A stretch of DNA of 64,000 nucleotides from Sarcophilus harrisii (Eukaryota; Chordata; Mammalia; Dasyuromorphia; Dasyuridae): contig NC_045429.1 in assembly GCF_902635505.1 (NCBI RefSeq), positions 31,143,257 through 31,207,256 on the forward strand, given 5' to 3'. The position numbers and the translations under genes were made by a program. The notes below the pieces were generated by a model. That model was not told the origin of the DNA. It searched no databases and worked only from the letters and a program-made list of their open reading frames with translations. Within the stretch, counting starts at the first letter, position 1; every line of letters begins with the position of its first letter. Positions 1 to 11,921 of this stretch are shown piece by piece.

Positions 1-504
1 GTGGGGCAAGCGTGTGGGCGGCGGGGCCCGGGCGGGTTGGGGGGGAGACTACCAGTGACTCCGCTGGGGGTGGGGCTCCCTCCGCACTGACAGCTTTGGG
101 GCTCCTATAGTTAGAAATAAGACGCTCCTGAGCTCTTCCCCCGGCACCTGCTGACTCCCGGCTCTCTCCCGTCATCCCTCAGTTGGCCACCTTTGTGTTT
201 GTACCTCCGTGTGTCTCCAGTGTGGTCGGGCAGTGTGTGTGCACAGCATGCTGGAGGACAGGAAAGGACCCAGAGCTTGTTGCTCTGGGTGTGTGTGTGT
301 AGGGGGGAGGGCTGAGCCCCCAACAAAGGCTCTCAGATTCAAAATTTAGTGGAAGGACGACTGTTTCAGATGGGGTGTCTGGAGGGGGGGCAAAAGAGGC
401 CCTGCCATCCCTCCCTTCATCTCTTCCCCAATTCTTCCCAGCACCCCTGCTCTGTACCACCAAAAAAAAAATCCTTTATGGGCTTTCTACCATACCAAGT
501 GTGG
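1..504. other. GC-rich unassigned flank
   Basis: The first 60-100 bases are strongly GC-rich, with several CpGs and G-runs. The rest is ordinary unique-looking DNA with a short TG run near 288-300. No coding exon was recognised on either strand. In human the next gene on this side is TIE1, which would lie to the left and read leftwards, so this could be distal TIE1 upstream sequence. That is inference from gene order only. Confidence 0.4.
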
Positions 505-1000
505 GGTTACAATGACAAGAACAAGCAGTCTTTCCCCTGAGGAGCTTATATTCCATTTGGCGTACAAATAGGGAACTAGCAGATGGCTCGAGGAGGAAGG
601 GAGTACTAATGAAGGGGTGGGGATGAAGAAGGACTTCCTGTAGAAGGTGGCACCTGAGATAAGCACTGAACGAAGAGTTCCTAAGAGACAGAGGTGAGGA
701 GGGAGGGCATACCCGGCATGAGGGACAGCTAGTGTACATAAAAGTACAGAGGTAGGAAGTGGAAAACTGAGACAAGGAAAAAAGTAAACCATTATGGGTG
801 TAAGATGCGGTTATATGTGATAACCGTGGAAAAACCGGCTGCACTGCAAAGGGCTTTAAATGACATTTTCCCCCCTTGGAGGCAATAGGGAGCCAGTGAA
901 GTTTCATGAGTAGCAGAGGTATATCTGTGCCTTAGGAAGATGGTTTTGTCAGCTGTGTGAAGGATGAATTGGAGAGGGAGTTAGGGAAACGAGGAGAGTA
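505..1000 (-). repeat. LINE-2 3' fragment (minus)
   Basis: The stretch carries the reverse complement of the L2 ORF2 3' end and 3' UTR. Visible landmarks are the 'gaggagctta' block, 'cttcctgtagaaggtgg', 'gggctttaaatg' and 'ggaggcaatagggagccagtg', all familiar L2 words. It is a diverged and separate copy from the long one that follows. Confidence 0.7.
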
Positions 1001-1009
1001 ATTGAAGTT

Positions 1010-1112
1010 ATGTTATTATAACTTGCGGCTATTTAACATAAGACTTTGATGTTGTCAAGTGCTTTGCCTCTTTTAACTCATTTGATCCTCACAAGAATCC
1101 AGTGGGTTTACT
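1010..1112 (-). repeat. MIR-like SINE fragment (minus)
   Basis: The block 'tcatttgatcctcacaagaa' is the reverse complement of the MIR core and 3' region. Only about 100 bases remain, lying between two L2 copies. Confidence 0.55.
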
Positions 1113-1114
1113 GT

Positions 1115-4100
1115 AATAGTCAATAAACATTTATTAAGTACCTTTTGTGTGCCAGACACTGCTAAGCAGGATACAAAGGACGGTTGGTTAAACACAGTTC
1201 CAGCTCTCCTAACGAAGGAGAAAACAGGCAAAAACTTACACATAAACAAGCTACATGCAGGATAAATTGGAGATAAATCAGCTAAGGGAGGGCACCAGCA
1301 TTAAGGGGAATAGGAGAAGCTCCTGTAGAGGCTGGAGTTTTAGCTGAGACTTGAAGAAAGCCATGAGGCACAGTTGAGGAGGAAAAGAGTTTCAGTTATG
1401 GGATGCAACATGAAAATGGGGGGGGGGAGGAGGAGGAGGAGGAAGAGGAGGAGGAGGAGCAAGCCAGAATCACTGGATCAAAAAGAACATGATGAGGAGG
1501 GGGTGGAGATAAGAAGTGAGAAGGTGGAAAGAAATGGGATCCAGAGGACTCTACTAGCTAAACAGGATTTTATACTTGATCCTGGAGGTAATAGGAAGCC
1601 ACTGGAATTGGTTGAATGGAGTGTGAGTGTGTGAGAGATAGTCAGACTTTCACTTTAGGAGATCATCTTGATAGCTGAGTGTAGGATGGAATGGAGAAAC
1701 TCCAGGAGGCTATTCCGGTGGTCTGGGGGAGGTGATGAGGGACTGCACCACCCCAGAGGGGTGAAACAAAGATGTTACAAAGGTAAAAGTGATGGGTCTT
1801 TCCAGCTGATAAGATGTAGGGGATGAGACAAGAGGGAAGGGTCAAGCATGACTCCTAGGTTTTAAGCCTGGGTGACTGGAAAGATTGTGGTACCCTTGAT
1901 GGGAATCAGGAATTTAAGAAGTGAGCATTTGGTTAAGGGGAAGGCAAAGAGTTCGCTATTGAACACGATAAGTTTAAGGTATCTGAGATAATGACGTTTC
2001 AAATGTCCAGTAGGCAATTGGAGATGTGAGCCTGGAGGTCAGGAGAGAGGTTAGGACTGGACAAATAAATCTGAAAATCATCTACATAAAAATGATGGAG
2101 TTTATTGGAAGGAGACAGAATCTGTTCCAGGGCATAATCTTGAAGAACACAATTAATGGTCTTGATCCTGGATTAAGTTCCAGCAAAAGGAACAGAGAAG
2201 GAACAGTCAGCCAGGTGGAAGAAGAACCCAGAGAGAACAATATCATAAAAGAGAGAAGAGGGTATTAAGGAGAAGATGGCCGCCATTGGCACTAAAGGCT
2301 ACAAGCAAGGTCCAAAAGGATGAGGATTGAGCAAAGGTTTTTAGGAGATCATTGCTAACTTTGGAGGGAGCATTTACAGTTGAAGGATGAGGTCCAAAAC
2401 CAAATTGTAGAGTGGTGAGAAGAGAATGAGATGAGAAGTGGAGGCATTGATTGTAGATGGCCTTTTCAAGTAATTTAACCACAAAAGAGAAAAGAGACAT
2501 AGAAGGATTAATTAGAATGGATGGGTGGATCAAATGAGAGTTTTTTGAGTATGGGGGAGTCATGGGCATTTATGTCTGCAATATGGAAACAACCAGGAGA
2601 CAGGGAGAGATTGAAGATAAGTGAAAGAATGGGAATGACAGAGAAGGTAACCTGCTGAAGAAGATGGGATGGAAGAATTTGCCATGGCAAGGAGAAGGGC
2701 CACCTCTTTGTGCGAGATGGATGAAGGCAGGAATAATTGTAGAAGGCATTTGAAAAGGAAGGAGAAGAAGGCACCTACTATGTGCCTACATAACACATAG
2801 CTAGTAAGTGTCTGAGGCTGGATTTGAACTAAGGGCTTCCCAACTCTAGTCCTGACACACTATCTGCTGAGCTACGTGCCTCAGGAGTGATGTGAGATAA
2901 AGAGAAAGGTCTTATGGAATGGTCTGAAATTTTTTTCAGTGAAATATGAGCTCAAGTTCCGAGTTAGGAGGATGGGGGCAGGAGCAATTTTCTGGGAGAT
3001 TTGAAGAGGGATTAAAAGGTTTGGAAGAGCCACTGTAGAGTATAGGATAGAAAACTGATTAGGGAGGTGTGCAGGGATTGTCTTGCCACAGTGAGAGCCC
3101 AGGGGAGCTATGTGACATAAATTTCTAATGGACTCTGTCAATAGAGTTTTGTGATTTTTCTTCAGTTTGGTTCAGCAGAATGTGGGTAGAGGTGGTTAGT
3201 AGTAGGTGGTGGGGATAATTAAAGACTGAGGCTTGGCAAGGCAAGTTTGGTGACGGGGTAAGAGAATGTAGGGTTGAGGATCTAGGGGCCTCAATATGGG
3301 AAAGAAAGGAGAGTAGCTAATGGGGGGGGGTGATGGTCTGGAACAGATTGGATTGGAGGAGATGGACAACAAAGAACAAGATTTGGGGTTGCAAGGCTTT
3401 GGGGGAGATGGAATAACAACAGACTGTGATCAAATAAAGGAATTCAAAACTCATTACATTGAGGTGGTGCATTTACAAGGGATAGCAAGATTGAAGCTAC
3501 GACCTTTGTGTGTGGCCAAGATGGGGTGGAGGAAAAGGCCATGTGAAATCTGTAAGTTGATACTTGGGAGAAAGATTTTGAGTGGTCTCAATATGTATAT
3601 TGAAGTCTCTTAGTAGGAAGGCAGGTGCTAAGGAAGAAAGAAAGGTTGTGAACTAGGAATTGAACTCCGAGGAAGAAAGGAATATGTCTGGAGGTTGACA
3701 GGCAGCGATTGCCCGGATTTTGACAGGGTGATAGATAGCTACAGGTTGAATAAACCTCAAACAGGGCTACCTGCGATGGTGGTAGAGGGAGAAGCTGGAA
3801 ATGGTAATAAATAGGAATATTCTGATTTCTCCGCTAATTTGTAAACTGGAGGAATGAGTAAAAGTATAATCAGTGCTAGAAAGGGAATTCAGAGAGGCTG
3901 TGTCATCAAAAGGGAACTAGATCTCAATGAGAGATGAAAGCGTGGGAAAGGAAAAGACTTAAGATGAAAGCAAATTTGTTACTTATAAAGCAAGAATTTC
4001 AGAGGGCACAGTGGGAGGCAAAGACTGTTTTTAGAGTGGGAATTGTCAGGTGAAGCTAATTGGGGTGGGAATAAGGGATTAGGCAGAGGAGGGCAGAGAA

Positions 4101-4250
4101 TGGTATTTGAATGGTGAGAGCAGAGAGTTTGGAATCATTGGCATGGGGAAGATATGATTCAGAGCGGGGCAGTTGGTTAATCATGTGATGAGGATTTGAA
4201 TAGGAGAAAAGAGGGAATAGATGAGAACCTACGGAGGTAGAAACAGCTAG
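1115..4250 (-). repeat. Nearly full-length LINE-2 (minus)
   Basis: Reading the minus strand from about 4250 down gives an L2 element in order. The endonuclease block near 3560-3620 contains an 'LLRDFNIHIE'-like string. The reverse-transcriptase block near 2230-2480 resembles 'STVNAPSKVSNDLL'. The 3' ORF2 block near 1580-1720 includes the complement of 'ggaggtaataggaagccactgg'. The typical 3' end with 'aataaacatttattaagtacc' lies at 1119-1142. The span of about 3.1 kb is close to a full L2 (about 3.3-3.4 kb). A purine-rich stretch at 1417-1462 and a SINE fragment at 2772-2882 interrupt it. The reading frame is clearly broken. The 5' limit is uncertain by about 100 bases. Confidence 0.75.
2772..2882 (-). 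repeat. SINE fragment inserted in L2 (minus)
   Basis: The segment 'cacatagctagtaagtgtct' followed by 'gaggctggatttgaacta' and a 'tatctgctgagctacgtgcctc' end is the reverse complement of the marsupial tRNA-derived/MIR-type SINE. It splits the long L2. Confidence 0.65.
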
Positions 4251-4267
4251 ATTTATTGCCTAGTTAG

Positions 4268-4268
<1 letters not shown>

Positions 4269-4315
<47 letters not shown>
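4269..4315. repeat. (TG)n microsatellite
   Basis: About 23 perfect TG units lie 260 bases upstream of the C1orf210 start codon. Confidence 0.97.
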
Positions 4316-4319
<4 letters not shown>

Positions 4320-4577
4320 GCTGAGGGAGTGAGCAATTGAGGATGAGGTGGGAAATATGGGGGATGAGAACAGAGACAGGGAGTTTAAGGAAAGGTTCCT
4401 ATTCTTTCCAAACAGATTCTGATCTGGACTTCCTTCTCTCCCTCTCTAGATTCTTCAGGCCTGAAGATTCAGTTTCCTCCCCAATTCTTGTAACTCCCTC
4501 CAGGCTGTGGGTCAAGGGGATACCTGAGTTCTGTGGTCTCCTAAGATCCAGTGAAGGAAGGAGGCAGCCTCAGGACC

Positions 4578-4596
4578 ATGACAGAAGCAAACACCA
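4578..4596 (+). CDS. C1orf210: C1orf210 coding exon 1
   Basis: Nineteen coding bases give MTEANT plus the first base of the next codon, followed by the donor GTGAGT. The exon is too short to find as an open frame on its own. It is identified by the match to the human N-terminus and by exact frame joining with the next exon. Confidence 0.88.
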
Positions 4597-5259
4597 GTGA
4601 GTGCAGTTGTGGGAGTGGCAGGGGGCTGTGGGTACCACCACCCAGATTTGTCCTCTGTTTCCTGGGGTTACCACCCCTATTTTGCAGTGGTCAAGGGATC
4701 TGAGAGGAGCTGGGGAGCAAGCAGATCCCTTTTCAGAGCCTTAATATTGTCTGGTTTTCCTAGGCTGGCCTCCCTTAGCTTGGTCTTGACCACAGCCCTT
4801 TCTCTGATGCCTTCCTTCCTTTCTTCTCTCTGCCCTTGTTGATTTTTCCTTTTGGCAGATCTCCCCCTCTGCCCAAGGTCCGGGGCTGGCCGCATTTCTG
4901 GGGGATACTTTTCAGTCTGTGTTTTTGTCTCTGCAGCAAGTCCAGAGTCCTTAATGACCTCTGCTGAACCAGAGGCAGGGACGGGGGCTGCGACCACTGC
5001 CTGGCCTGCTCTGGTGGGGGTGATCCTCGCAGCTGTGCTGCTCTCTCTCCTTATTGCTTTGGCTGCCAAGTGCCATGTCTGCCACCAGCACCGCGCCAGC
5101 TATGGCCACCGTCCACTCTCTGGGTCAGGGAAGAGTGTTACTTTTGGGCTACCACCCGATGATGATAAGGATGACGACGGCTTCATTGAGGACAACTACA
5201 TCCAGCCAGAGGCTGAGGAGTCAAGGCCAGGAATCAGTGAGGGTCCATTTTCCCTCTGA
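4578..5259 (+). CDS. C1orf210: C1orf210 / TEMP, type III endosome membrane protein (spliced, complete)
   Basis: Two coding exons, 4578-4596 and 4937-5259, joined by a GT-AG intron, encode 113 residues, the same length as the human protein as I recall it. The product is a small single-pass protein assigned to endosomes, where it is thought to influence recycling of membrane cargo. Residues 1-28 form a short outer N-terminus with a possible N-glycosylation site (NTT, residues 5-7). Residues about 29-51 are the membrane segment, with a conserved ALAAKCH edge. The cytosolic tail holds the family hallmark DDDGFIEDNYIQ at residues 85-96 and ends in FSL, like human. The start was chosen because MTEANTT aligns with human MNETNKT and the ATG has an A at -3. 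An upstream untranslated exon may begin at about 4450 after a pyrimidine-rich 'ctctctag', but this is not proven. The polyadenylation signal lies 57 bases past the stop codon. Confidence 0.93.
4937..5259 (+). CDS. C1orf210: C1orf210 coding exon 2
   Basis: The exon begins after the acceptor 'tctctgcag' and carries the membrane span, the acidic tail and the TGA stop at 5257-5259. An open frame extends upstream to 4852 but this is intronic. The splice site and human alignment define the true boundary. Confidence 0.93.
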
Positions 5260-5315
5260 GTCAAGCCCCTTTCTCGCTGCCAGTTCTCTCCCCCTTACCG
5301 TTCCCAGAGTTCCCC

Positions 5316-5321
5316 AATAAA
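5316..5321 (+). promoter_or_regulatory. Polyadenylation signal AATAAA of C1orf210
   Basis: A canonical AATAAA lies 57 bases after the stop codon. It is followed by a GT-rich stretch ('gactgtgtagactgttctg') suited to cleavage at about 5335-5340. Confidence 0.85.
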
Positions 5322-5340
5322 CTCAAACTTAAAGACTGTG

Positions 5341-7879
5341 TAGACTGTTCTGCCCTGTTGTGGTTGAGGGGGGTGGAAGGGTATGAGAAAGCGGGGCACA
5401 GCAGATACCAATATAATACAATACAGGCAGCTGAGTTGGAGGCACAACAGAATAGAACAGGGTCAGGGACCCCTTTGGGTGGTACCCAGCTTCATCATGG
5501 CCTCCCTGAAGTTCTGAAAGGGCTCCTTCCTCATTCTTTCCCCCTATCCTAGCCCTGGTCATAGGGGTAATACTTTTCTTCAGACCTCAGAGAACGGAAG
5601 GGTCCCTGTTCACTGCTCTTTGTGTCCAGCCCGGAGTCCTGGGTCTCATCCACAAGAGGAGGGATCTCTGTCATGAGAGAGTGAAGTCTCGAATCCATTG
5701 GGATGATGAGTTTACAATGTAACTTGTAACTTTAGTTACGTTAGTTACTAATGTGGGTAGCGATCATGGGACCATTGATTTAGAGCTGAAGGGAGTCAGA
5801 ACCAGCTCTTTTATTTCACAGTTGAGGAAACTGAAGTGATTACATGGCTACTAAGTATCAGAGGCAGAACTGGAATCCAGGCTCCAATTGTCCCTGGCTT
5901 GTTAGGTGAGATCCTTGTCAAGACCTCATTGCTCTTCGGCTCTGCTAAGACTAGTCAGCAGCCCATTTCTCTCCATCCAGGGAGCCTGTCCACTGCCCCG
6001 GATTGTTGAAGTGGGAATCCTCTTTTGGCACAGCTCGGGGGCTGCTGTGGTCTCTTCTAGCTTGGAGCTCCGGGAGTCTGGTCCTCCCTTTTCTGGATGA
6101 AGCCCTGCTGGGTTTTCCTGGTCATAGTTTCTCTAAGTGCTCATGAATCATATCTTTGAGATGTCCAAGATTTTCCCCAGGACTCAAAGGGCAGCTCTCT
6201 GGCCCAGATTTGGGAAACTCCAACCTCTTTCTTCCTATTTAAAAGAATAGGGACCAGTCCTCCAATGCCTTTCCCATTCCTGGAGGGCTTTCTTTTCTTT
6301 AAAATTTTTTTCTTAATGAAACCATTTTTTATATTTATTTTTTTTCTTGGAGGGCTTTCAAAGGTACTGGCAGTGGTTTCAACTCCCAAGGATAGAATCC
6401 AGGGCCAAGCACTGAGTTATTCTGTTTTGTTTTGTACTTTCCAGGCCAAAAATCACTTATTAGCAGAGAAACCAGAAGTAAAAATAGCGCTGGGAAGCTC
6501 CAAAATTTCCCTTTTGTTAGTTGACATCACCCCATCCCCCTATAGAAGTGCAGGTGGGGAGGGGCAAAAAAAGTAATTAAGGGCTGCCCCAGGGCAGAGG
6601 CAGCTGGCATCTTACTGCTCTCAGGGTGTCCTCACTGCCTACAGATGAGGAGGAGAGTTGCTGGACACCTTGTCCCCGGACTCTGAGTGCCTGGCTCAGC
6701 CTCTGTAGAGGCTATGAATAGGTACAGAAGATCATGAACCATCCCACATTTGAGGAATGCCAATAAAATCTAGTATTCCTCCCCACCTCCAGGATGGAGG
6801 AGGTGGGGTTAGATCCAGGGCTGGCGCAGGCTCCCATGGAAGGAGCCCCACTTTGAAAGATGAAGGGTAACACATGATTTCAAAAGTGTAAGAAGTAGAG
6901 AAGGGACTTGGGCCCTCTATGGTGTGACCTCTTTCTTCACAGCCAGCCTCAGTCTGACATGACTCTTATAGGACTGGGCTGGGCAACAAGACTTACCCTC
7001 CACTCTTTCTCACTTTCTCCTCTAAAACATGGCAAGCTCTGCCATGGGATGGAGGCAGCCTGTGTTCCTGAAGGCTACACTGGCAGAAGGTGACCTCCTA
7101 GAAGTCCTGCTAATCCAGGAGGGCTCTGAGAACCATCTCAGCTGGGTCTGGGGAACGCGGAGGATCTGCTTCAGGTGCAGGGAGTGCTGGTACGGGGACA
7201 TCATGGGCTGCTGAAGCACCTGTATTGGCTCTAGCTTCTAAATATGTGCTTTTATGAGCTGGGTTAGCTTAAGAGCTCCCTATGCATCCTCATGCTTCTT
7301 TAGAGAGCTCCTCTGCCTTCCCTCATCAGAATCATTTGTGCTGAAACTCTCAGAATGTCCTTCCTGGTAGCTTCCCTTCAACAAACTCTCCCTGTAGAAC
7401 TTGAGACTGGGGGATGCTTCCTCTCTGCCATTAAATTTACCCTTCCTAAGCCCAGGGTGTTCATCAGATAACTGGGTTTTCCCCATACTTCTCTATCAGC
7501 AATCTTAAGGACAGAGGACTTCCTTTCTCTCAGTCTTCTCATCCCTTCTCCCTCAGCATCCAGTCACAAAAGATCAGCACCAGGACTACAATAGCAGGAC
7601 CCTCATCATGTCTTCTCCTTTTTGAAGAATGAAGTGGACTTCGAAGCAAGTCCGACCCTACTGGCTGCTCTACTTGAGAGCGAAAGAAAACTATAGGGTG
7701 GCTTGTGCTCCTGGGGGGCAGCCCCTAACACAATCCATCTTTATTGCTTGGGGTTAGAGTTTTGGTGAAGTAATGGGGGTTCCTTTTGTGTGGGGGTTGG
7801 ATTAAATAATGATTGAGGTCCCATTTACCTCTCACATCTTCTGATTAATTGAGAATGTCTTTCTAGGGAAAAAAAGAAA
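5341..7879. other. Intergenic, mostly unassigned
   Basis: No gene was recognised. A MIR-type fragment in reverse orientation is visible at about 5805-5890 ('gttgaggaaactgaagtgat'), and a T-rich patch lies at 6290-6350. The remainder looks like unique intergenic DNA between C1orf210 and TMEM125, both of which end towards this interval. Confidence 0.5.
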
Positions 7880-8107
7880 AGGAAGAGAATAAACATTTAT
7901 GCAGTGCCTATTATATGCCAGGTATTATGTTAGGTGCCTTTTAAAAGTTATTATTTAATTCTCACAGCAACCCTATTCTGTAATGTATTATTATTATAGC
8001 CACACAATTGAGGAAACTGAGGCAGAGATTAAGTGTTTTGCCCAAAGTCACACAGTTAATAACATGTCCAAAGCTGCATCTCAAATGGTCTTCCTGATTC
8101 CAGGCCC
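7880..8107 (-). repeat. MIR SINE (minus)
   Basis: The sequence runs from 'ataaacatttatgcagtgcc' through 'attctcacagcaaccctat' and 'gaggaaactgaggcagagat' to 'cccaaagtcacacagttaa'. This is the reverse complement of a nearly complete MIR. Confidence 0.8.
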
Positions 8108-8965
8108 TATTTCCAGTAAATTTATTTATTTTTAAAACGTATTACTTTATGAATCATGTCAGGAGAGAAAAATCAGAGAAAAAGAGAAAAACCATGGGAG
8201 AGAGAAAAAATCAGAAAAAAGAAGTGAGCGTAGAATGTGTTGATTTATATTCAGTCTCCATAGTTCTTTTTCTGGCCACAGATAGCATTTTCTGTCCAAA
8301 GTCTATTGGGATTGCCTTGGATCATTGAACCGCTGAGAATAACCAAGTCGTGCATGGTTGATCATCCTACATTCTTGCTTTCATTGTGTACAATATATTC
8401 CTGGTTCTGCTTGTTTTGCTCAGCATCAGTTCATGTAAATGTTTCCTGGGCCTTTTAAAAAATCAATTTGTTCATCATTTTTTATAGAACAATAATATTC
8501 CATTACATTCATGTACCATAACTTATTCAGCCATTCCCCAAAGAAGGGGCATCCACTCACTTTCCAATTCTTTGCTACCACAGAAAGAGCTGCTACACTT
8601 TTGACACATGGGTCCCTTTCCCTTTTTTTGATCTCCTTGGGATACAGACCCAGTAATGGCACTGCTGGGTCAAAGTTTATGCACAGTTTGATAGCCCTTT
8701 GGGCATTGGTCTCCAGAATGATTGGATCATTCACAGTTCCACCAACAATGCATTAGTGTCCCAGCTTTCCCACATTCCCTCCAACATTTATCTTTATCTT
8801 TTCTTGTCATCTTAGCCTATCTAGAGGTATGAGGTGGCATCTCAGAATTGTTTTAATTTGCACTTCTCGAATCAATAGTGATTTGGAGCATTTTGTCATA
8901 TAACTATAGAAGACTTTTCTTTCATCATCTGAAGATTGTCCATATCCTTTGACCATTTAGCCAGG
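8108..8965 (-). repeat. LINE-1 3' end (minus)
   Basis: The minus strand encodes the C-terminus of L1 ORF2. The string [17 protein letters not shown] at about 8620-8680 is followed by [20 protein letters not shown], matching the WIKKMWYIHTMEYY region of human L1. The 3' UTR lies at the low-coordinate side. The copy is 5'-truncated at about 860 bp. Confidence 0.85.
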
Positions 8966-9429
8966 CCCTATTTCCTTTGGATAAAACATACTGTTCCAGA
9001 ACTGGTCTCATCCTGAAAATAATTCCTCCCAGCCTCCAAGATGCCTGGGAAGTGCTCTTGGCCACTCTCTCTTGGGTTAAGATTTCTCATTACTTTTGTT
9101 TAGCTCCAGTTCAGCTCAGCAAACGTACCAGGGCACTGAAGACCGAAAGACACTCACGAAAGTGCTTTTGTTTGAACTCCAAGAACAGAACTAGGAAACC
9201 TGGAGAGACCTGCAGAGGCAGATTTCAGCTCAATGTCATGAGCTACTGAGAGGCTAGCTGGCCCAGCATGCATGTGCTAATCTTCCCCATCCCTGAAGGT
9301 CTGTTAACTGAGGCTGCTGCCACTGGTATAGACAGAGAGGATTCTTCAGGCCAGATCTAATCAGATGAAACTGACTAGAGAAGAAGGCTCCCTATGTTAA
9401 AAACATTAACTGCCCTTGTATAAGGCAAG
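8966..9429. other. Unassigned intergenic DNA
   Basis: No open frame with recognisable similarity and no repeat family I can name. Confidence 0.4.
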
Positions 9430-10130
9430 GGATTAGACAATAGTTCACGTGAAAACAGTCTGGGGGCTTCCCATGGTCTACGAGCTCAGTATGAGTCGGC
9501 AGAGTCCTGTGGCAGCCAATAGAGCACGTGGGATTTAGGGATGCATCCAGTCTCATTCAAACTTCTTGAAGGTCTTGAAGAGGACCATGACATCAGGGAG
9601 GGGATGCTGTGACATGCAAGTGAATCCTCTTGGATCGGGCCTGAATGGTTCAATAGCTCCTACCCTCAATTTAATGGGTTAAATAGTTCCTCCCCTTAAG
9701 GAGCTTATGCTCTGCTGCAGGGGGAAGGAAAGGAGCAGAGTCTAATATTTGGGGAACATAGTGTCCACAGAGGGGAATAAAATCATCCCCCTCCCTGCAG
9801 GGGGATGGGTTCACTTTTGGCCCCCATGTTTTCAGAAGGCTGTTGGCCAACTGAAAGAAACACAAAGTGTTCAGAAAAGGGAGATGGAGGGATTAGGTCT
9901 GTTTGGTCTAGAGAAAAGAAAACTCAGATGGGGCATTAGATCTGGCTCCAAGTATTTGATGGGCTGTCCTGTGGAAGAGGGACGGGCCATTGTTTGACCT
10001 TGGAAGGCCAAATGAGCAATGAAAGGATGGGGGGAGAGGAGGGATCGAGCCTGGTTAAGGACAACTTTCCCACAATGAGAACTGGCCTAGAGTGAAAGGG
10101 GCTCACACGGAAGCCTGTCAAGCAGCCATC
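9430..10130 (+). repeat. L3/CR1-type LINE fragments (plus)
   Basis: Two pieces of a CR1-like element are readable. One at about 9450-9535 contains 'gagctcagtatgagtcggca'. One at about 9870-10090 contains 'tttggtctagagaaaagaaa' and 'tatttgatgggctgtcctgt'. The part between them carries no word I can place. Confidence 0.6.
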
Positions 10131-10194
10131 TTTGATCCAGGCTAATCCAGGGCTGAGTCAAGTCAACAACCTGATGGCTGACCTCTAGACCCAC

Positions 10195-10540
10195 TGTGCT
10201 CTGTGCTGGGGAGACAAGGAAAGGGGAAAAAAGTCTTTTTCCTCAAGGTGCTCACAGTCTGATGGGGGAGACAACAGGCAAATAATTGAAAAAGCAGAAT
10301 TTAGGGAGGCAAGCTGGGGATGATTTCAGAAGGAAAGTGCCTGCAGTGGGGAGATAGGAAATGGATTCTTGTAAGGTGGTATTTTATCTGGGACACCAAG
10401 GAAGCCCAGGAAAGCTAGGAATGATGGGGATGAAAAGGGAGAACATTCCAGGTATGGAGGAAAGCTGGTAAAAATTCCTAGAATTGGGGATGGAGTGCTT
10501 TGTGCCAGGAACAACAAGGAGACCAAAGTCTCCTTTGCAG
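10195..10540 (-). repeat. LINE-2 3' end (minus)
   Basis: The words 'caaggtgctcacagtctgat', 'gggggagacaacaggcaaat' and 'ggtggtattttatctgggac' are L2 3' UTR and ORF2-end sequence in reverse complement. Confidence 0.75.
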
Positions 10541-10544
10541 AATC

Positions 10545-11155
10545 GATGAGAATTGTCATGAAGGACTCATCAAAAAGGAAAAAGTGAGAAAGAAAAGGAA
10601 AAGCAAGCAACAATGACAAAAAAGAGGGAAAATGCTAGGTTGTGAACCATACTCAGTTCCCACAGTCTCTCTGGGTATAAACGGCTCTCATCATCACAAG
10701 GTCATTGGAACTGGCCGGAATCATCTCATTGCTGAAGAGCCACATCCTTCAGAATTGATCATCATATAATCTTGCTGTTGTTGTGTACAATGATTTGGTC
10801 CTGCTCATTTCACTCAGCATCAGTTCATCTAAGTCTCTCCAAGCCTTTCTGAAATCATCCTGCTGGTTGTTTCTTACAAAACAATAATATTCCATAACAT
10901 TCATATACCACAATTTACTCAGCCATTCTCCAATTGATAGGCATCCATTCAATTTCCAGTATCTGGCCATTATAAAAAGGGCTGCCACAAACATTCGTGT
11001 ACATACAGGTCCCTTTCCCTTCTTTAGTTAATCTCTTTGGGATAGAAGCCCAGTAGTAGCACTGTTGGATCATAGGGAATGCACAGTTTGACAGGCCTTT
11101 GGGCCCAGTTCCAAATTGTTCTCCAGAATGGCTGGATCAGTTCACAACTCTACAA
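10545..11155 (-). repeat. LINE-1 3' end (minus)
   Basis: The block contains 'cattggaactggccggaatc', 'ctgctcatttcactcagcat' and 'ttctccagaatggctggatc', diagnostic for the marsupial L1 3' end. The minus strand reads MARYWKLNGCLSIGEWLSK and LWYMNVMEYYCFVRN from ORF2. Confidence 0.85.
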
Positions 11156-11881
11156 ATTAACAGGACAGGGTTTTTAAAGAGACATTAGATTGAGCAATTA
11201 AGAGATACTTGATTGAGGAGAGCAGTGACAGGAAGGGGAATGGAGGTGCTTCTTGGAGCAGCTTGTGAAGGAGGCAGCCCCCCAGGCAGGCGAGCAGTGG
11301 GTGCTGGCTACCAGCTCTGGTGGATCGTGGTGCTGCAGACGGGCGTTCTGGTTCGGAGTCAGAGGGAGCACTAGCACAGGGTCTTTAAGCCAAAGCTTTA
11401 TCTTGTCAAATCGAACCGGCTAAATAGCGCGGGGTGCTGCTGACAAGCAGAGCAAGGGGCATAAAGCTGATATGTGTCATTCTGGCTCCAAGCCACGGTG
11501 GGAATGCCAAGGCTGCCACAAACAGAATCTTTTTTTTACCCAGTAGCCGAGCTGGAGGGTCTGGGAAAAGCCCACTTTGTCCAAGTGGCAACTTCGTTGC
11601 CTGGGTTCAAGGAACGGCTTATGGGTGAGCCCAGCCAGTCTAAGCGTGCTCATGCTCGTAACTTCAGAAAGCGTTCATGTTAGTCATTTTCAGAGGCTAG
11701 TCCGGGGCTCAAGTTAGGGTCCAGCATGTCTACTACAAAGGAGGGGGATTTAAGGTGAGGGAGGCTTAGGTGTGTTTGTGGGCTGCATGGATGTAGCCGG
11801 GAGGCAGGGATTGGAGTGGAAACTTCATAGCATGGGTCTGTGACTCCATGGTGTGTGTGATTGTGTGTGTGTGTGTGTGAG

Positions 11882-11921
<40 letters not shown>

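Noticed and set aside
1-330. TIE1 first exon or promoter
   Set aside because: Gene order makes TIE1 the expected left neighbour, but no TIE1 signal peptide or exon sequence could be read on the minus strand here.
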